NCBI RefSeq assembly: GCF_947486615.1
Contig: NZ_CANKUD010000006.1
Location: 186,001 to 250,000, forward strand
Source of the DNA: an uncultured Modestobacter sp.
GTDB taxonomy: Bacteria; Actinomycetota; Actinomycetes; Mycobacteriales; Geodermatophilaceae
DNA: 64,000 bases
Reading direction: 5' to 3'
Positions 53,544 to 62,900 of this stretch are shown one piece after another. How positions within the stretch are numbered: the stretch's first letter is position 1; each line of letters starts with the position of its first letter. A program made the position numbers and the translations under genes. Below the pieces are notes generated by a model. It was not told the origin of the DNA. It searched no databases and was given only the letters and a program-made list of their open reading frames with translations.

Positions 53544-54646
53544 CCGGTCTCGAGGAGCTGCCGCTGCGCCCGGAGCTGCGGGGGAAGTCCGCCTACGGGG
53601 CACCGCAGCTCACGGTCGCGCACCAGCTCAACACCAACGAGAACCCCCACCCGCTGCCCGCGGGGCTGCTGGCCGACCTGGGCACCGCCCTGGCCGAGGC
53701 CTCGCGAGGGCTCAACCGGTACCCCGACCGCAACGCCGAGGCGTTGCGCACCGACCTGGCCAGGTACCTGACCCGCACCAGCGGCGAGCAGGTCGGCGTC
53801 GACCAGGTGTGGGCGGCCAACGGCTCCAACGAGGTGATCCAGCAGCTGCTCCAGGCGTTCGCCGGTGCGGGCCGTACGGCACTGGGCTTCACGCCTTCCT
53901 ACTCGATGTACCCGGTCTACTGCACGGGCACCAACACCGCCTGGGTCGAGGGGCACCGCCGTCCGGACTTCACCCTGGACGTCGACGCCGCGGTCGCCCA
54001 GGTGCGCGAGGTGCGCCCCGACGTCGTCTTCGTGACCAGCCCGAACAACCCGACCGGTACCGCGGTCGACCTCGAGACGATCGCCGCGCTGTACGAGGCG
54101 ACCACCGGCGTGCTGGTGGTGGACGAGGCCTACACCGAGTTCGCCCGCACCGGCACCGTGTCGGCGCTGTCGCTGTTGCCCGGGCGGCCGCGGCTGGTCG
54201 TCAGCCGGACGATGAGCAAGGCCTTCGGCATGGCCGGGCTGCGGCTGGGCTACCTGGCCGCCGACCCGGCGGTGGTCGAGGCCGTGCAACTGGTGCGGCT
54301 GCCGTACCACCTCAGCTCGCTCACCCAGGCCGCCGCGCGGGCCGCGCTGGCGCACACCGACGAGCTGCTGGCCACCGTCGAGGCGGTCAAGGCCGAGCGG
54401 GACCGGATCGTGGCCGCGCTCCCGGCGATGGGGCTGACCAGCGTGCCCAGCGACGCGAACTTCGTGCTGTTCGGGCACCTCGCCGACTCGGCGGCCGCCT
54501 GGCAGGCGCTGCTGGACCGCGGCGTCCTGGTGCGCGACGTCGGGCTGCCCGGCTGGCTGCGGGTCACCGCCGGCACCACCGAGGAGACCGACGCCTTCCT
54601 CACCGCCCTGGGTGAGGTGGCCCCGGCCCACCGCCTGGGAGACTGA
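53540..54646 (+). CDS. hisC: Histidinol-phosphate aminotransferase
   Basis: A 368-residue fold-type I PLP aminotransferase converting imidazole acetol phosphate to histidinol phosphate. [11 protein letters not shown] near 28-38, [13 protein letters not shown] near 92-104, [16 protein letters not shown] near 166-181, VDEAYTEFA (PLP-contacting) near 197-205 and the Schiff-base Lys in [17 protein letters not shown] near 222-238 are clear. The ATG overlaps the hisD stop. hisB follows after 4 nt. Confidence 0.96.
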   Translation: MTGLEELPLRPELRGKSAYGAPQLTVAHQLNTNENPHPLPAGLLADLGTALAEASRGLNRYPDRNAEALRTDLARYLTRTSGEQVGVDQVWAANGSNEVIQQLLQAFAGAGRTALGFTPSYSMYPVYCTGTNTAWVEGHRRPDFTLDVDAAVAQVREVRPDVVFVTSPNNPTGTAVDLETIAALYEATTGVLVVDEAYTEFARTGTVSALSLLPGRPRLVVSRTMSKAFGMAGLRLGYLAADPAVVEAVQLVRLPYHLSSLTQAAARAALAHTDELLATVEAVKAERDRIVAALPAMGLTSVPSDANFVLFGHLADSAAAWQALLDRGVLVRDVGLPGWLRVTAGTTEETDAFLTALGEVAPAHRLGD

Positions 54647-54650
54647 GCGC

Positions 54651-55247
54651 ATGAACCGCACTGCACGCGTCGAGCGGGCGACCAAGGAGACCACGCTCGT
54701 CGTCGAGCTCGACCTGGACGGCACGGGCGTGGCCGACGTCGCCACCGGGGTCGGCTTCTACGACCACATGCTCACCGCGCTGTCCAAGCACAGCGGGATC
54801 GACCTGACCGTGCGCGCCGACGGCGACCTGCACATCGACGCCCACCACACCGTCGAGGACGTCGCCATCGCCCTGGGGCAGGCGTTCGCCGAGGCGATGG
54901 GCGACAAGCGCGGCATCACCCGGTACGGCGACGCCACCATCCCGATGGACGAGGTGCTGGTGCAGGCCGCCGTCGACCTGTCGGGGCGCCCGTACTTCGT
55001 GCACGCCGAGCCCGAGAACATGACGCCGATGATCGGGCCGGACTACCCGACGTCGCTGACCAAGCACGTGCTGGAGTCCTTCGCGTTCAACGCGAGGATT
55101 AGCCTGCACGTGCGGGTGCTCTACGCCGGCCGCGACGCCCACCACATCGTGGAGGGGCAGTTCAAGGCGCTGGCCCGGGCGCTGCGCACCGCCGTCGCGC
55201 TGGACCCGCGGGTGACCGACGTGCCGTCCACGAAGGGCGCTCTGTGA
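54651..55247 (+). CDS. hisB: Imidazoleglycerol-phosphate dehydratase
   Basis: A 198-residue monofunctional IGPD (no phosphatase domain). It removes water from imidazole glycerol phosphate using a di-manganese site. [20 protein letters not shown] near 31-50 and [17 protein letters not shown] near 63-79 provide metal-binding His/Glu ligands. [16 protein letters not shown] near 163-178 is the second repeat's cluster. The ATG at 54651 is 4 nt after the hisC stop. Its stop overlaps a tiny membrane-protein gene. Confidence 0.97.
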   Translation: MNRTARVERATKETTLVVELDLDGTGVADVATGVGFYDHMLTALSKHSGIDLTVRADGDLHIDAHHTVEDVAIALGQAFAEAMGDKRGITRYGDATIPMDEVLVQAAVDLSGRPYFVHAEPENMTPMIGPDYPTSLTKHVLESFAFNARISLHVRVLYAGRDAHHIVEGQFKALARALRTAVALDPRVTDVPSTKGAL

Positions 55248-55423
55248 CCTTCGGGGTCGCGCTGCTGATCGTCGGCGGCTTCCTGCTCGGCGGTGCCTTC
55301 AGCATCTTCAAGGCCGACTCCGACGCCAAGGGCCGCACCAGCGGGCAGCTGGTCTTCGCCAGCACCCTCCTGGTGGCGGCCCTGCTGGCCACCGCCAGCG
55401 GCATCCTCTACCTGGTGGGCTGA
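55244..55423 (+). CDS. Small two-helix membrane protein coupled to hisB
   Basis: A 59-residue protein starting [19 protein letters not shown], with one hydrophobic segment (about 2-20), a polar loop [14 protein letters not shown], and a second hydrophobic segment (about 34-57). The GTG overlaps the hisB stop (GTGA), the same coupling seen for real genes around it, and codon third positions are G/C as in neighbours. The function is unknown; I do not recognise a family. It could be a regulator or stabiliser of a membrane partner, but nothing in the sequence shows which. Confidence 0.7.
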   Translation: MTFGVALLIVGGFLLGGAFSIFKADSDAKGRTSGQLVFASTLLVAALLATASGILYLVG

Positions 55424-55519
55424 ACGCCGGTCCTCCCCGCGGTGCGGGGAGGGGGCCGGTGCTCCGCCGAGTCGGGCGCGGACTCCCGGACTGTCGGCGT
55501 CGTGCGGCAGGCTGCGCGC

Positions 55520-55975
55520 ATGGACCTCCGTCTCGCCCTGGTCACGCCCGAGAACGTCGTCGAGGCCTGTCGTCTGGAGGTCCGACCGGAGCAGCAGGGC
55601 GTGGTCGCGCCGGTCGCGGTGTCCCTCGCCGAGGCCTACGCCAGCCCACGGATCGCGTGGCCGCGGGTGGTCACCGACGGCGACGGCGGGCCGGTCGTGG
55701 GGTTCGTGATGGGCGGCTTCGACCCGGACAACGAGGTCCCGGCGTTCCGCTGCGGCATCTGGCGGCTCACCGTGGCGGCGGCCGCGCAGGGTGCCGGCGT
55801 CGGCCGGTTCGCTGTCCAGGCGGTCGCCGAGGAGGCCCGCCGTCGTGGCAATGACCGGCTGACGGTGCTCTGGGTCCGGCACGACAACGGGCCGGAGGGG
55901 TTCTACCGGCACCTGGGCTTCCGTCCGACGGGGGAGCTGTTCGGTCAGGTGCTCGGCGAGCTGGCGCTGCGGTGA
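55520..55975 (+). CDS. GNAT family N-acetyltransferase (spermidine/spermine type)
   Basis: A 151-residue acetyltransferase. [19 protein letters not shown] starts the fold, and [14 protein letters not shown] and [14 protein letters not shown] form the central sheet. The acetyl-CoA loop is [20 protein letters not shown] near 83-102. [20 protein letters not shown] is the C-terminal GNAT block. It resembles BltD/PaiA-type polyamine acetyltransferases. CAGGCT lies 6 nt before the ATG, suggesting its own leaderless promoter. The stop overlaps the nucleotidyltransferase gene. Confidence 0.85.
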   Translation: MDLRLALVTPENVVEACRLEVRPEQQGVVAPVAVSLAEAYASPRIAWPRVVTDGDGGPVVGFVMGGFDPDNEVPAFRCGIWRLTVAAAAQGAGVGRFAVQAVAEEARRRGNDRLTVLWVRHDNGPEGFYRHLGFRPTGELFGQVLGELALR

Positions 55976-56565
55976 CCGAGGACGAGCAGCGTTTCCTCGA
56001 CCTGGTCCTCGCCAACCCGACGGTCGCCGCGGTGCTGGAGCGGGCGCCGTCCCTGGGGGTGTCGGACTGGTGGCTCACGGCCGGGGTGCTGTTCCAGTCG
56101 GTCTGGAACGGGCTCACCGGGCGCGCCCCGGGGGAGGGCGTCCGGGACGCCGACCTCTTCTACTTCGACGCCGACACCTCCTGGGACGCCGAGGACGCCG
56201 TCCTCCGCCGCGGTGCGGAGCTGTTCGCCGACCTGCCGGTGCCGGTGGAGATCCGCAACGAGGCACGGGTGCACCTCTGGTACGCCGACCGGTTCGGCGT
56301 ACCCGCGCCCGCGCCGTTCCGCGACTGCCGGGACGCGATCGACGCTTTCGCGGCGGTCTGCTGCTGCGTCGGCGTGACGGCCGACGCCGGTGGGCTGCGC
56401 GTCTACGCCCCGCACGGCTACGGCGACCTCTTCGACATGGTGGTGCGGACCAACGGCGGCCCGGCGCCGCGCGACGTCTACGAGGGCAAGGCCGCCCGCT
56501 GGCGCCACGAGTGGCCACAGCTCACAGTCCTGCCCTGGGAACACTCCGGGCCCCCGCGCGGCTGA
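55972..56565 (+). CDS. Nucleotidyltransferase family protein (COG3575/DUF925)
   Basis: A 197-residue member of the small COG3575 nucleotidyltransferase-like family. [21 protein letters not shown] near 34-54 and the acidic [17 protein letters not shown] near 58-74 are the family's conserved blocks. [15 protein letters not shown] near 98-112 and Cys-Cys-Cys at 129-131 follow. Acidic residues suit a metal-dependent nucleotidyl transfer, but no substrate is known for the family. It starts in a GTGA overlap with the GNAT gene and ends next to hisH. Confidence 0.8.
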   Translation: MTEDEQRFLDLVLANPTVAAVLERAPSLGVSDWWLTAGVLFQSVWNGLTGRAPGEGVRDADLFYFDADTSWDAEDAVLRRGAELFADLPVPVEIRNEARVHLWYADRFGVPAPAPFRDCRDAIDAFAAVCCCVGVTADAGGLRVYAPHGYGDLFDMVVRTNGGPAPRDVYEGKAARWRHEWPQLTVLPWEHSGPPRG

Positions 56566-56582
56566 TGGGTAGCGTGGCAGCT

Positions 56583-57221
56583 GTGAAGAAGGTCGTCGTC
56601 CTGGACTACGGATCGGGCAACCTGCGGTCGGCGGAGCGTGCGCTGACCCGGGTCGGCGCCGACGTCACCGTGACCGCCGACCCGCAGGCGGCGCTGGACG
56701 CCGACGGCCTCGTCGTCCCCGGGGTGGGCGCCTACGCCGCCTGCATGGACGGCCTCCGGGCGGTCGACGGGCCGAAGGTGATCGGCCGCCGGCTGGCCGG
56801 CGGGCGTCCGGTGCTGGGCATCTGCGTGGGCATGCAGATCCTGTTCGAGCGCGGCGTCGAGCACGGCCAGGACACCGAGGGGTGCGGTGAGTGGCCCGGG
56901 GTGGTCGAGCAGCTGCAGGCGCCGGTGCTGCCGCACATGGGCTGGAACACCGTGCAGCCGCCGGAGGGCTCGACGCTGTTCGCCGGCCTGACCGACCAGC
57001 GCTTCTACTTCGTGCACTCCTACGGCGTGCGTGAGTTCCCGCTGGCCGAGGTCGGCGTGACCGGGCGGCTGACGCCGCCGTCGGTCACCTGGGCCGAGCA
57101 CGGTGACCGGTTCGTCGCCGGAGTGGAGAACGGACCGCTGTCGGCCACCCAGTTCCACCCGGAGAAGAGTGGCGACGCCGGCGCCCAGCTGCTCACCAAC
57201 TGGCTCGACACCCTGGACTGA
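56583..57221 (+). CDS. hisH: Imidazole glycerol phosphate synthase, glutamine amidotransferase subunit
   Basis: A 212-residue class I glutaminase that makes ammonia for His[19 protein letters not shown] is the N-terminus. Cys81 in [14 protein letters not shown] is the nucleophile. His190 and Glu192 in [12 protein letters not shown] complete the triad. TAGCGT (56570-56575) lies 7 nt before the GTG at 56583, which favours this start over an in-frame ATG at 56565. It ends 10 nt before a converging methyltransferase gene, so hisH and hisA are on separate transcripts. Confidence 0.96.
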   Translation: MKKVVVLDYGSGNLRSAERALTRVGADVTVTADPQAALDADGLVVPGVGAYAACMDGLRAVDGPKVIGRRLAGGRPVLGICVGMQILFERGVEHGQDTEGCGEWPGVVEQLQAPVLPHMGWNTVQPPEGSTLFAGLTDQRFYFVHSYGVREFPLAEVGVTGRLTPPSVTWAEHGDRFVAGVENGPLSATQFHPEKSGDAGAQLLTNWLDTLD

Positions 57222-57231
57222 CGGGCCTCGA

Positions 57232-57936
57232 TCAGGGCAGGGCGAGCAGTCGGAGAGCGAGGAACCCAGGGCGCCTGCTGAGCTCCGCGTGCTCGGCGGG
57301 CCACTTCCGGCGCATGCTCTCGGGCGGGCGCGGCTCGACGAGCCGCTGGATGACGAATCCCGCGTCCGTCGCCGCGGCGCAGAAGTCGGACAGCGGTTCG
57401 CGCCAGAAGCGCACCTCCTGGTCACCCGAGGCGAACGCCCACGTGTCGGTCTCCAGCGCACGGTCGAAGTAGGAGCCGCCCTTGCGGAGCCAGTCGGTGG
57501 TCGGGTGCTGCGTGGAGACGACGGCGGCCCCGCCGGGGCGCAGCACCCGGTGCAGCTCGGTGAAGGCAGCCTGCCGATCCTCGACGTAGTGGATGGCGAG
57601 CGCGCACACCACCAGGTCGACGGCGTCGTCCGGGTAGGGGAGCGGCTGGTCCAGCCGGGCCAGGTCGATCCGGGCCCGGTTCCCGACCCGTGCCCGGGCC
57701 AACTCGACCATCGCCGCGCTGGCGTCGAACCCGATGACCTCGGCGCCGCGCGCCAGCAGCGCCTCCGCGTACAGGCCGGGACCACACCCGGCGTCCAGCA
57801 CCCGCCGGCCCGCGACGTCCCCGAGCAGGTCGAGCACCGCCGGCCGGTCGTAGTGCGCGTTGTAGGCGTTGTCCTCGGCGTGGGCGCGGAACTCGTCGGC
57901 CACCCGGTCGTAGAAGCGCCACAGCTCGTCGGCCAC
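57232..57936 (-). CDS. Class I SAM-dependent methyltransferase
   Basis: A 234-residue methyltransferase. RVLDAGCGPGLYAEALLARG near 44-63 is SAM motif I. VIGFDASAAMVELARAR near 66-82 and DLVVCALAIHYVEDRQAAF near 106-124 (motif IV) follow, then HRVLRPGGAAVVSTQHP. TACGGT (57943-57948) lies 6 nt before the GTG, predicting a leaderless mRNA. It is the last of three reverse-strand genes lying between hisH and hisA. The substrate is unknown. Confidence 0.88.
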   Translation of the reverse strand: MADELWRFYDRVADEFRAHAEDNAYNAHYDRPAVLDLLGDVAGRRVLDAGCGPGLYAEALLARGAEVIGFDASAAMVELARARVGNRARIDLARLDQPLPYPDDAVDLVVCALAIHYVEDRQAAFTELHRVLRPGGAAVVSTQHPTTDWLRKGGSYFDRALETDTWAFASGDQEVRFWREPLSDFCAAATDAGFVIQRLVEPRPPESMRRKWPAEHAELSRRPGFLALRLLALP

Positions 57937-57983
57937 CCGGCGACCGTAGCCAGGAACCGGACCCCGGGGCGGTGATCGCGCCC

Positions 57984-58757
57984 TCAGCTGCGCAGGTAGG
58001 ACGCCCCGTTGACGTCGATGATCGTGCCGGTGGAGAACCGGGCCCCCGGCGAGGCGAGCCAGAGCACCGCTGAGGCGACCTCCTCCGGCCGGGCCACCCG
58101 ACCGTAGGGCGACTGCGCGCGGACGGCGTCCCCACCCGGTCCGTCGAGCACCTCGCGGGCCATCTCGGTCTGCACGAAGCCCGGGGCGACCGTGCCGACC
58201 GAGATGCCGTGCGGGGCCAGGGCGAGGGCCATGGACTGGCCGAAGGCGTTCAGCCCGGCCTTCGAGGCGCCGTAGGCAGGGGTGTTCGGCTCTCCGCGGA
58301 AGGCGCCACGACTGGAGACGTTGACCACTGCGCCACCGCCGGCGGCGATCAGGTGCGGCAGCGCGCGGAAGGTGGCGTTGGCCGGGCCGAGCAGGTTCAC
58401 CGCCAGGGTGCGCTCCCAGGTCTGCTGCCACTGCGCGTAGTCGACCTCCAGCGGCGGGTGGGCGGTGAAGACCGCGGCGTTGTTGACCAGCACCTGCAAG
58501 CCGCCCAGTGCCTCGGCGGCCTCATCGACGGCGCGGCCGATCGCCTCGGCGTCGGCGACGTCGGCGGTGACCACGGTGTGGCCCTCGCCGGGCAGCTCGT
58601 CGCGGACCGCCTCGGCCTGCTCCCGGGAGGTGTTGGCGTGCACCGCCACCCGGTCGCCCTGCGCGGCGAAGGCCAGTGCGATGGCCCGGCCGATGCCGCG
58701 GGAGGCGCCGGTCACCAGGACGGCGCGGGAGGTCGTCGACTGCTCGTTCGAGGTCAC
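57984..58757 (-). CDS. SDR family NAD(P)-dependent oxidoreductase
   Basis: A 257-residue classical short-chain dehydrogenase/reductase. VLVTGASRGIGRAIALAFA near 14-32 binds the cofactor. VLVNNAAVF, the serine in VVNVSSRGAF and the catalytic YGASK near 162-166 are all present, so it should be active. The C-terminal GTIIDVNGASYL is typical of FabG-like enzymes. The GTG at 58757 lacks a clear ribosome site. Its start is 16 nt after the nitroreductase stop, so the two are probably one transcript. Confidence 0.9.
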   Translation of the reverse strand: MTSNEQSTTSRAVLVTGASRGIGRAIALAFAAQGDRVAVHANTSREQAEAVRDELPGEGHTVVTADVADAEAIGRAVDEAAEALGGLQVLVNNAAVFTAHPPLEVDYAQWQQTWERTLAVNLLGPANATFRALPHLIAAGGGAVVNVSSRGAFRGEPNTPAYGASKAGLNAFGQSMALALAPHGISVGTVAPGFVQTEMAREVLDGPGGDAVRAQSPYGRVARPEEVASAVLWLASPGARFSTGTIIDVNGASYLRS

Positions 58758-58773
58758 GGGGGGAGTCAACCAG

Positions 58774-59373
58774 TCACCAGGTGCCCCGGTGCACGACCTC
58801 GTCCAGCCCCCGCCGGCCACGCTTGAGGGAGGGCGACCGCCTGTCCTCGGCGCCGGGGTAACCGACCGAGACGCAGCCGATCGGGGTGTAGGCCGCCGGC
58901 ACGCCGAACGCATCGCGGAAGCCGTCGATCCGCTCGGGTGGCACGCCGAAGAAGCAGGCCCCCAGGCCCTCGTCGACCGCGGTGAGCAGCATGAGCAGCG
59001 ACGCCATCCCGGCGTCGACGTCCCAGTAGGGCACCGGCCAGCGGGCCTCGTCCCGGTCGGTCCAGCCCTTGTCCGGCTCGGCGTACCGCTCCAGGTAGGC
59101 GGCCTTGTGCGAGAGCGGCACGATCAGCAGTGGTGCCCGGCGCATCCGGCTCAGCCAGCCGTCGGGGGCGCCGCCGTCGGTGGTCGCGGCCCAGAACCGG
59201 TCGCGCTCCTCCGGCGTCTCCAGCACCAGGAACGCCCAGCCCTGGCTGAACCCGGCCGAGGGTGCCCGGATCGCGTGCTCCAGCAACCGCTCGCGGACCT
59301 CGGCCGGCACCGGCCGGTCGGGGTCATAGTCGCGGACCATGCGGCGGCGGCGGACGGCGTCCCGGAACTCCAT
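58774..59373 (-). CDS. Nitroreductase family FMN-dependent oxidoreductase
   Basis: A 199-residue nitroreductase. RRRRMVRDYDPDRPVPAEV near 8-26 contributes the FMN-phosphate Arg cluster. RAPSAGFSQGWAFLVLET near 36-53 binds flavin, and DAGMASLLMLLTAVDEGLGA near 118-137 is the dimer/FMN helix. FGVPAAYTPIGCVSVGYPG closes the fold. CAGGGT (59380-59385) lies 6 nt before the ATG. The gene is divergent from hisA with 60 bp between start codons. The physiological substrate is unknown. Confidence 0.9.
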   Translation of the reverse strand: MEFRDAVRRRRMVRDYDPDRPVPAEVRERLLEHAIRAPSAGFSQGWAFLVLETPEERDRFWAATTDGGAPDGWLSRMRRAPLLIVPLSHKAAYLERYAEPDKGWTDRDEARWPVPYWDVDAGMASLLMLLTAVDEGLGACFFGVPPERIDGFRDAFGVPAAYTPIGCVSVGYPGAEDRRSPSLKRGRRGLDEVVHRGTW

Positions 59374-59379
59374 GCCGCC

Positions 59380-59433
59380 ACCCTGCCGCAGCGGTCCGAC
59401 AGGACCGTCAGTGGCGTTCCCTAGGCTGGACCC
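59380..59433. promoter_or_regulatory. Back-to-back leaderless promoters for the nitroreductase and hisA
   Basis: CAGGGT on the minus strand (59380-59385) and TAGGCT on the plus strand (59422-59427) each end 6 nt before their start codon. The two promoters face away from each other across only 60 bp, so they probably compete or share control. Confidence 0.5.
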
Positions 59434-60168
59434 GTGCCGAAGCTGGAGCTGCTCCCCGCCGTCGACGTCGCCGACGGCCTCGCCGTCCGTCTGGTCCAGG
59501 GGGAGGCCGGCAGCGAGACCTCCTACGGCGACCCGCTCGAGGCCGCGATGGCCTGGCAGCGGGACGGCGCCGAGTGGGTCCACCTGGTCGACCTCGACGC
59601 CGCCTTCGGCCGCGGTTCCAACCGCGAGCTGCTGGCCCGTGTGGTGGGCGCCCTGGACGTCGACGTGGAGCTCTCCGGCGGCATCCGGGACGACGAGTCG
59701 CTGGCCGCCGCGCTGTCCACCGGCTGCAAGCGGGTGAACCTGGGCACCGCCGCGCTCGAGTCGCCGGAGTGGTGCGCGCGGGCCATCGCCGAGCACGGCG
59801 ACCGGATCGCCGTCGGCCTGGACGTGCGCGGCACCCGGCTGGCCGCCCGCGGCTGGACCAAGGAGGGCGGCGAGCTGTACGAGACCCTCGCCCGGCTGGA
59901 CGACGAGGGCTGCGCCCGGTACGTGGTCACCGACATCACCAAGGACGGCACGCTGCGCGGCCCGAACCTGGAGCTGCTGCGCGAGGTCTGCGCCGCCACC
60001 CCGCGCCCGGTGGTGGCCTCCGGCGGCGTCAGCTCGCTGGAGGACATCCGCGCCCTGGCCGGGCTGACCGGCATCGGCGTCGAGGGTGCGATCGTCGGCA
60101 AAGCGCTCTACGCCGGCCAGTTCACCCTCCCCGAGGCGCTGGCGCTGACCGCCGAGGTGGCCGGATGA
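59434..60168 (+). CDS. hisA: Phosphoribosyl isomerase (HisA; PriA-type in actinobacteria)
   Basis: A 244-residue (beta-alpha)8 barrel. [21 protein letters not shown] near 5-25 carries the first catalytic Asp. [14 protein letters not shown] near 82-95, [20 protein letters not shown] near 129-148, [14 protein letters not shown] (second Asp) near 169-182 and [14 protein letters not shown] near 197-210 follow. In actinobacteria without a trpF this protein (PriA) also serves tryptophan synthesis; whether that holds here cannot be seen. TAGGCT (59422-59427) lies 6 nt before the GTG, indicating its own leaderless promoter. Confidence 0.95.
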   Translation: MPKLELLPAVDVADGLAVRLVQGEAGSETSYGDPLEAAMAWQRDGAEWVHLVDLDAAFGRGSNRELLARVVGALDVDVELSGGIRDDESLAAALSTGCKRVNLGTAALESPEWCARAIAEHGDRIAVGLDVRGTRLAARGWTKEGGELYETLARLDDEGCARYVVTDITKDGTLRGPNLELLREVCAATPRPVVASGGVSSLEDIRALAGLTGIGVEGAIVGKALYAGQFTLPEALALTAEVAG

Positions 60169-60554
60169 GCGCCGTCCGGCTCGGCTCTGGGGCGCCCTGG
60201 GAGACGGTCGTCGGCTACAGCCGGGTCGTCGCAGCCGGCGACTCGGCGTGGGTGAGCGGCACGACGGCCACGGTCGACGGTGCGGTTGTGCACCCTGGTG
60301 ATGCGGCGGCCCAGACGCGGGTGGCGCTGACCGGCGTCCAGCGTGCGCTGGCCGACGCCGGCTTCGCCCTCGGCGACGTGGTCCGCACCCGCGTGTACGT
60401 CACCGACATCAGCGAGTGGGAGACGGTCGGGCGGGTGCACGGGGAGTTCTTCGGCGACGTGCGGCCGGCCACCTCGATGGTGCAGGTGGCCGCGCTGATC
60501 GACCCGGCGATGCTGGTCGAGGTCGAGGCGGACGCCGTGCGGGGTGCGGCATGA
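60165..60554 (+). CDS. RidA family protein (reactive intermediate deaminase-like)
   Basis: A 129-residue YjgF/YER057c/UK114 trimer-type protein. [21 protein letters not shown] near 12-32, [16 protein letters not shown] near 72-87 (the conserved Arg that binds the imine carboxylate) and [20 protein letters not shown] near 96-115 are family blocks. It hydrolyses 2-aminoacrylate-type enamines. It lies between hisA and hisF with 4-bp overlaps on both sides, so it is made with the histidine enzymes. Confidence 0.9.
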   Translation: MSAVRLGSGAPWETVVGYSRVVAAGDSAWVSGTTATVDGAVVHPGDAAAQTRVALTGVQRALADAGFALGDVVRTRVYVTDISEWETVGRVHGEFFGDVRPATSMVQVAALIDPAMLVEVEADAVRGAA

Positions 60555-61345
60555 GCCTGGCCGTGCGGGTGATCCCGTGCCTGGACGTCGACGCCGGCCG
60601 GGTGGTCAAGGGCGTGAACTTCGTCGACCTGGTGGACGCCGGCGACCCGGTGGAGATGGCCCGGGTCTACGACGCCGAAGGCGCCGACGAGCTCACCTTC
60701 CTGGACATCACCGCGTCCTCCGGCAGCCGGGAGACCACCTACGACGTCGTCCGGCGCACCGCGGAGAGCGTGTTCATCCCGCTCACCGTCGGTGGGGGCG
60801 TGCGCAGCGTCGCCGACGTCGACAAGCTGCTGCGGGCCGGCGCGGACAAGGTCGCGGTGAACACCGCGGCGGTCGACCGTCCCGAGCTGATCGCCGAGAT
60901 CGCCGACCGGTTCGGCAACCAGGTGCTGGTGCTCAGCCTGGACGCCCGCCGGGTGCGCGACGGGGCGCGCACCGACTCCGGCTTCGAGATCACCACGCAC
61001 GGCGGACGCCGCGGCACCGGCCGGGACGCCGTCGAGTGGGTGGTGCAGGCCGCCGAGCTGGGCGTGGGCGAGGTGCTGCTCAACTCCATGGACGCCGACG
61101 GCACCCGGGCCGGCTTCGACACCGAGCTGATCTCCGCGGTCCGCCGCGAGGTCACCGTCCCGCTGATCGCCAGCGGGGGAGCGGGCGCGGTCGACCACTT
61201 CCCGCCGGCGGTCGCGGCCGGCGCGGACGCGGTGCTCGCCGCCAGCGTCTTCCACTTCGGCCAGCTGCGGGTCGGCGACGTGAAGGCCGGGCTCGACGCC
61301 GCCGGCGTGCCCATCCGGCACGAGGCCGACCGCCCGCTCGCCTGA
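60551..61345 (+). CDS. hisF: Imidazole glycerol phosphate synthase, cyclase subunit
   Basis: A 264-residue (beta-alpha)8 barrel that joins ammonia from HisH to PRFAR, giving imidazole glycerol phosphate and [24 protein letters not shown] near 6-24 contains the catalytic Asp. [17 protein letters not shown] near 49-65, [20 protein letters not shown] near 78-97, [17 protein letters not shown] (second Asp) near 175-191 and [11 protein letters not shown] near 213-223 follow. The ATG overlaps the ridA stop. Confidence 0.97.
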   Translation: MSLAVRVIPCLDVDAGRVVKGVNFVDLVDAGDPVEMARVYDAEGADELTFLDITASSGSRETTYDVVRRTAESVFIPLTVGGGVRSVADVDKLLRAGADKVAVNTAAVDRPELIAEIADRFGNQVLVLSLDARRVRDGARTDSGFEITTHGGRRGTGRDAVEWVVQAAELGVGEVLLNSMDADGTRAGFDTELISAVRREVTVPLIASGGAGAVDHFPPAVAAGADAVLAASVFHFGQLRVGDVKAGLDAAGVPIRHEADRPLA

Positions 61346-61483
61346 GCCAGGGGCGGCTCTCGCCGCCTCGGTGGTGGGCTGCGCCGTCTCGTCTGGCCGC
61401 CCGCCGGGACATCAGTGCCGCTCGGGCCGTTGCGGTCCGTTGGAGGCGGGGTGTCCGTCGTGAGCCAGCCGTGCCGGGAGCGG

Positions 61484-62212
61484 TCAGTCCGGGCGGTGGG
61501 CGATGACGACGAGCTCGCGGCCCGGCCGGTCAGGGGCGTCCCGGACGTCGTCGACGACCAGCCCGGCCGCAGTCACCGACCCCACCAACTCGGCACGGGT
61601 GCGGAAGCGGAGCGTGGAGTCCGACGTCAGCACGGCGCCGTCGCTGCCGAAGACGAAGGTCCACCGGAAGGAGACCAGGTCGCCCCGCACCGCCAGCACC
61701 TCCACCCACGTCTCGACCGGGCCGATGCCAGGCACGACCGCCGAGGTGTACGACCGTTCCCGGTCCCACTCCTCCCACGCCCGCCGAGCCGGGTCCCGAC
61801 TCTCGAACGCCAGCCGGCCGCCCGGCCGGAGGGCGTGGCGGGCCGCGTGCAGCGTCGCCGTCCACTCGGCGTCGGTGCCGAAGACCTGCGCCACGTTCGC
61901 GGTCATGGTCACCAGGTCGACGGCGAGTGGCGGCAGCGTGGAGACGTCGCCGACCACCCACTCGACCAGCTCGGCAGCCGGCTTCCGCCGCGCTACCGCG
62001 ATCGACGCCGCAGCCGGGTCGAGCGCCGTGACCGCCACACCGCGGTCGGCGAGCAGGCAGGCGAAGGTGCCCGTGCCGCACCCGATGTCGAGTACGGCTC
62101 GCGCCCCGACCTCGTCGACCAGCGCCGCGTACGGCTCGAGGTCGGAACGGTCGGGGTCCAACGGGTCGTACACCTCGGCGAGTCGCGGGTCGGCGAAGAT
62201 CGGGTCCACCAC
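61484..62212 (-). CDS. Class I SAM-dependent methyltransferase
   Basis: A 242-residue methyltransferase. AVLDIGCGTGTFACLLADRG near 39-58 is SAM motif I and VTALDPAAASIAVARRK near 61-77 motif II. LVTMTANVAQVFGTDAEW and ALRPGGRLAFESRDPARRAW match the methyltransferase family that often includes DUF4942-like or ubiquinone-type members. TACGGT (62219-62224) ends 6 nt before the GTG, so the mRNA is predicted leaderless. It converges with hisF across 138 bp. The substrate is unknown. Confidence 0.87.
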   Translation of the reverse strand: MVDPIFADPRLAEVYDPLDPDRSDLEPYAALVDEVGARAVLDIGCGTGTFACLLADRGVAVTALDPAAASIAVARRKPAAELVEWVVGDVSTLPPLAVDLVTMTANVAQVFGTDAEWTATLHAARHALRPGGRLAFESRDPARRAWEEWDRERSYTSAVVPGIGPVETWVEVLAVRGDLVSFRWTFVFGSDGAVLTSDSTLRFRTRAELVGSVTAAGLVVDDVRDAPDRPGRELVVIAHRPD

Positions 62213-62270
62213 GCGGCGACCGTAGGCGCCCCCGCGCCGGCTGCCCAGCCGGTTTCCCGGCGTCGCCGGA

Positions 62271-62900
62271 TCAGTCGACGACGAGGTCCACGCAGGCGAC
62301 GTCGCGGCGGCCGCTCACCCAGAGCAGCACCTCCAGCGGGGCACCGACCACCGTGGTCGTCGGCTCGCCGTCGTGCAGTCGCCGCTCGCTGCCGGCTGCG
62401 CCGTCCGGCACGTCGCTGCGCCGCACCAGCAGGCCACCGGCCGGCCGGGAGGACGCCCGGCCGCGGGCCAGGAAGGGCACCGTCCGCCACAGCTGGTCCT
62501 GCACGGCGCGCGGCAGGTCCCGCGGCGCCCAGCCCGGCTGTGCCCGCCGGACGTCCTCGTGGTGGATGACGAACTCGGCGGTGTTGGCCAGCCGGTCCAC
62601 GGCCGGCCAGGCGGTCGGGACCCAGGAGGGCGGACCGGACCGGACGCCGGCCACCAGCTGCTCGAAGGGCGCCCGGCTGCGTGCGTGGGTGTGCACCCGC
62701 TCGGTCCACCGGGTGAAGGGGCCACCCAGTGCGTAGCCCGGCATGGCGTCCGGACGCCGGTCGCGGACCACCAGGTGGGCGGCGATGTCCTGCGTCGTCC
62801 ACCCCGCGCAGCAGGTGGGCTGGTCGGGCCCGAGCTGGTCGAGCAGATCAGCCAGCGCGGCTCGCTCCGACTGCGACACGGGCACGGCAGAGGTCGGCAC
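62271..62900 (-). CDS. TIGR03085 family metal-binding (mycothiol-type DinB-fold) protein
   Basis: A 209-residue DinB-fold protein of the TIGR03085 group, related to mycothiol-dependent maleylpyruvate isomerase. CCAGWTTQDIAAHLVVRDRRPDAMPG near 30-55 (read in two parts) holds one metal His. FVIHHEDVRRAQPGW near 108-122 holds the other His ligands. Placement near hisF is usual in actinobacteria. TAGCCT (62907-62912) ends 6 nt before the GTG at 62900, another predicted leaderless start. The gene is divergent from the ABC exporter. Confidence 0.88.
   Translation of the reverse strand: MPTSAVPVSQSERAALADLLDQLGPDQPTCCAGWTTQDIAAHLVVRDRRPDAMPGYALGGPFTRWTERVHTHARSRAPFEQLVAGVRSGPPSWVPTAWPAVDRLANTAEFVIHHEDVRRAQPGWAPRDLPRAVQDQLWRTVPFLARGRASSRPAGGLLVRRSDVPDGAAGSERRLHDGEPTTTVVGAPLEVLLWVSGRRDVACVDLVVD

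Noticed and set aside
56565-56582. ATG at 56565 as the hisH start
   Set aside because: It would add six residues before the conserved N-terminus and overlap a likely -10; the GTG at 56583 fits the leaderless spacing.
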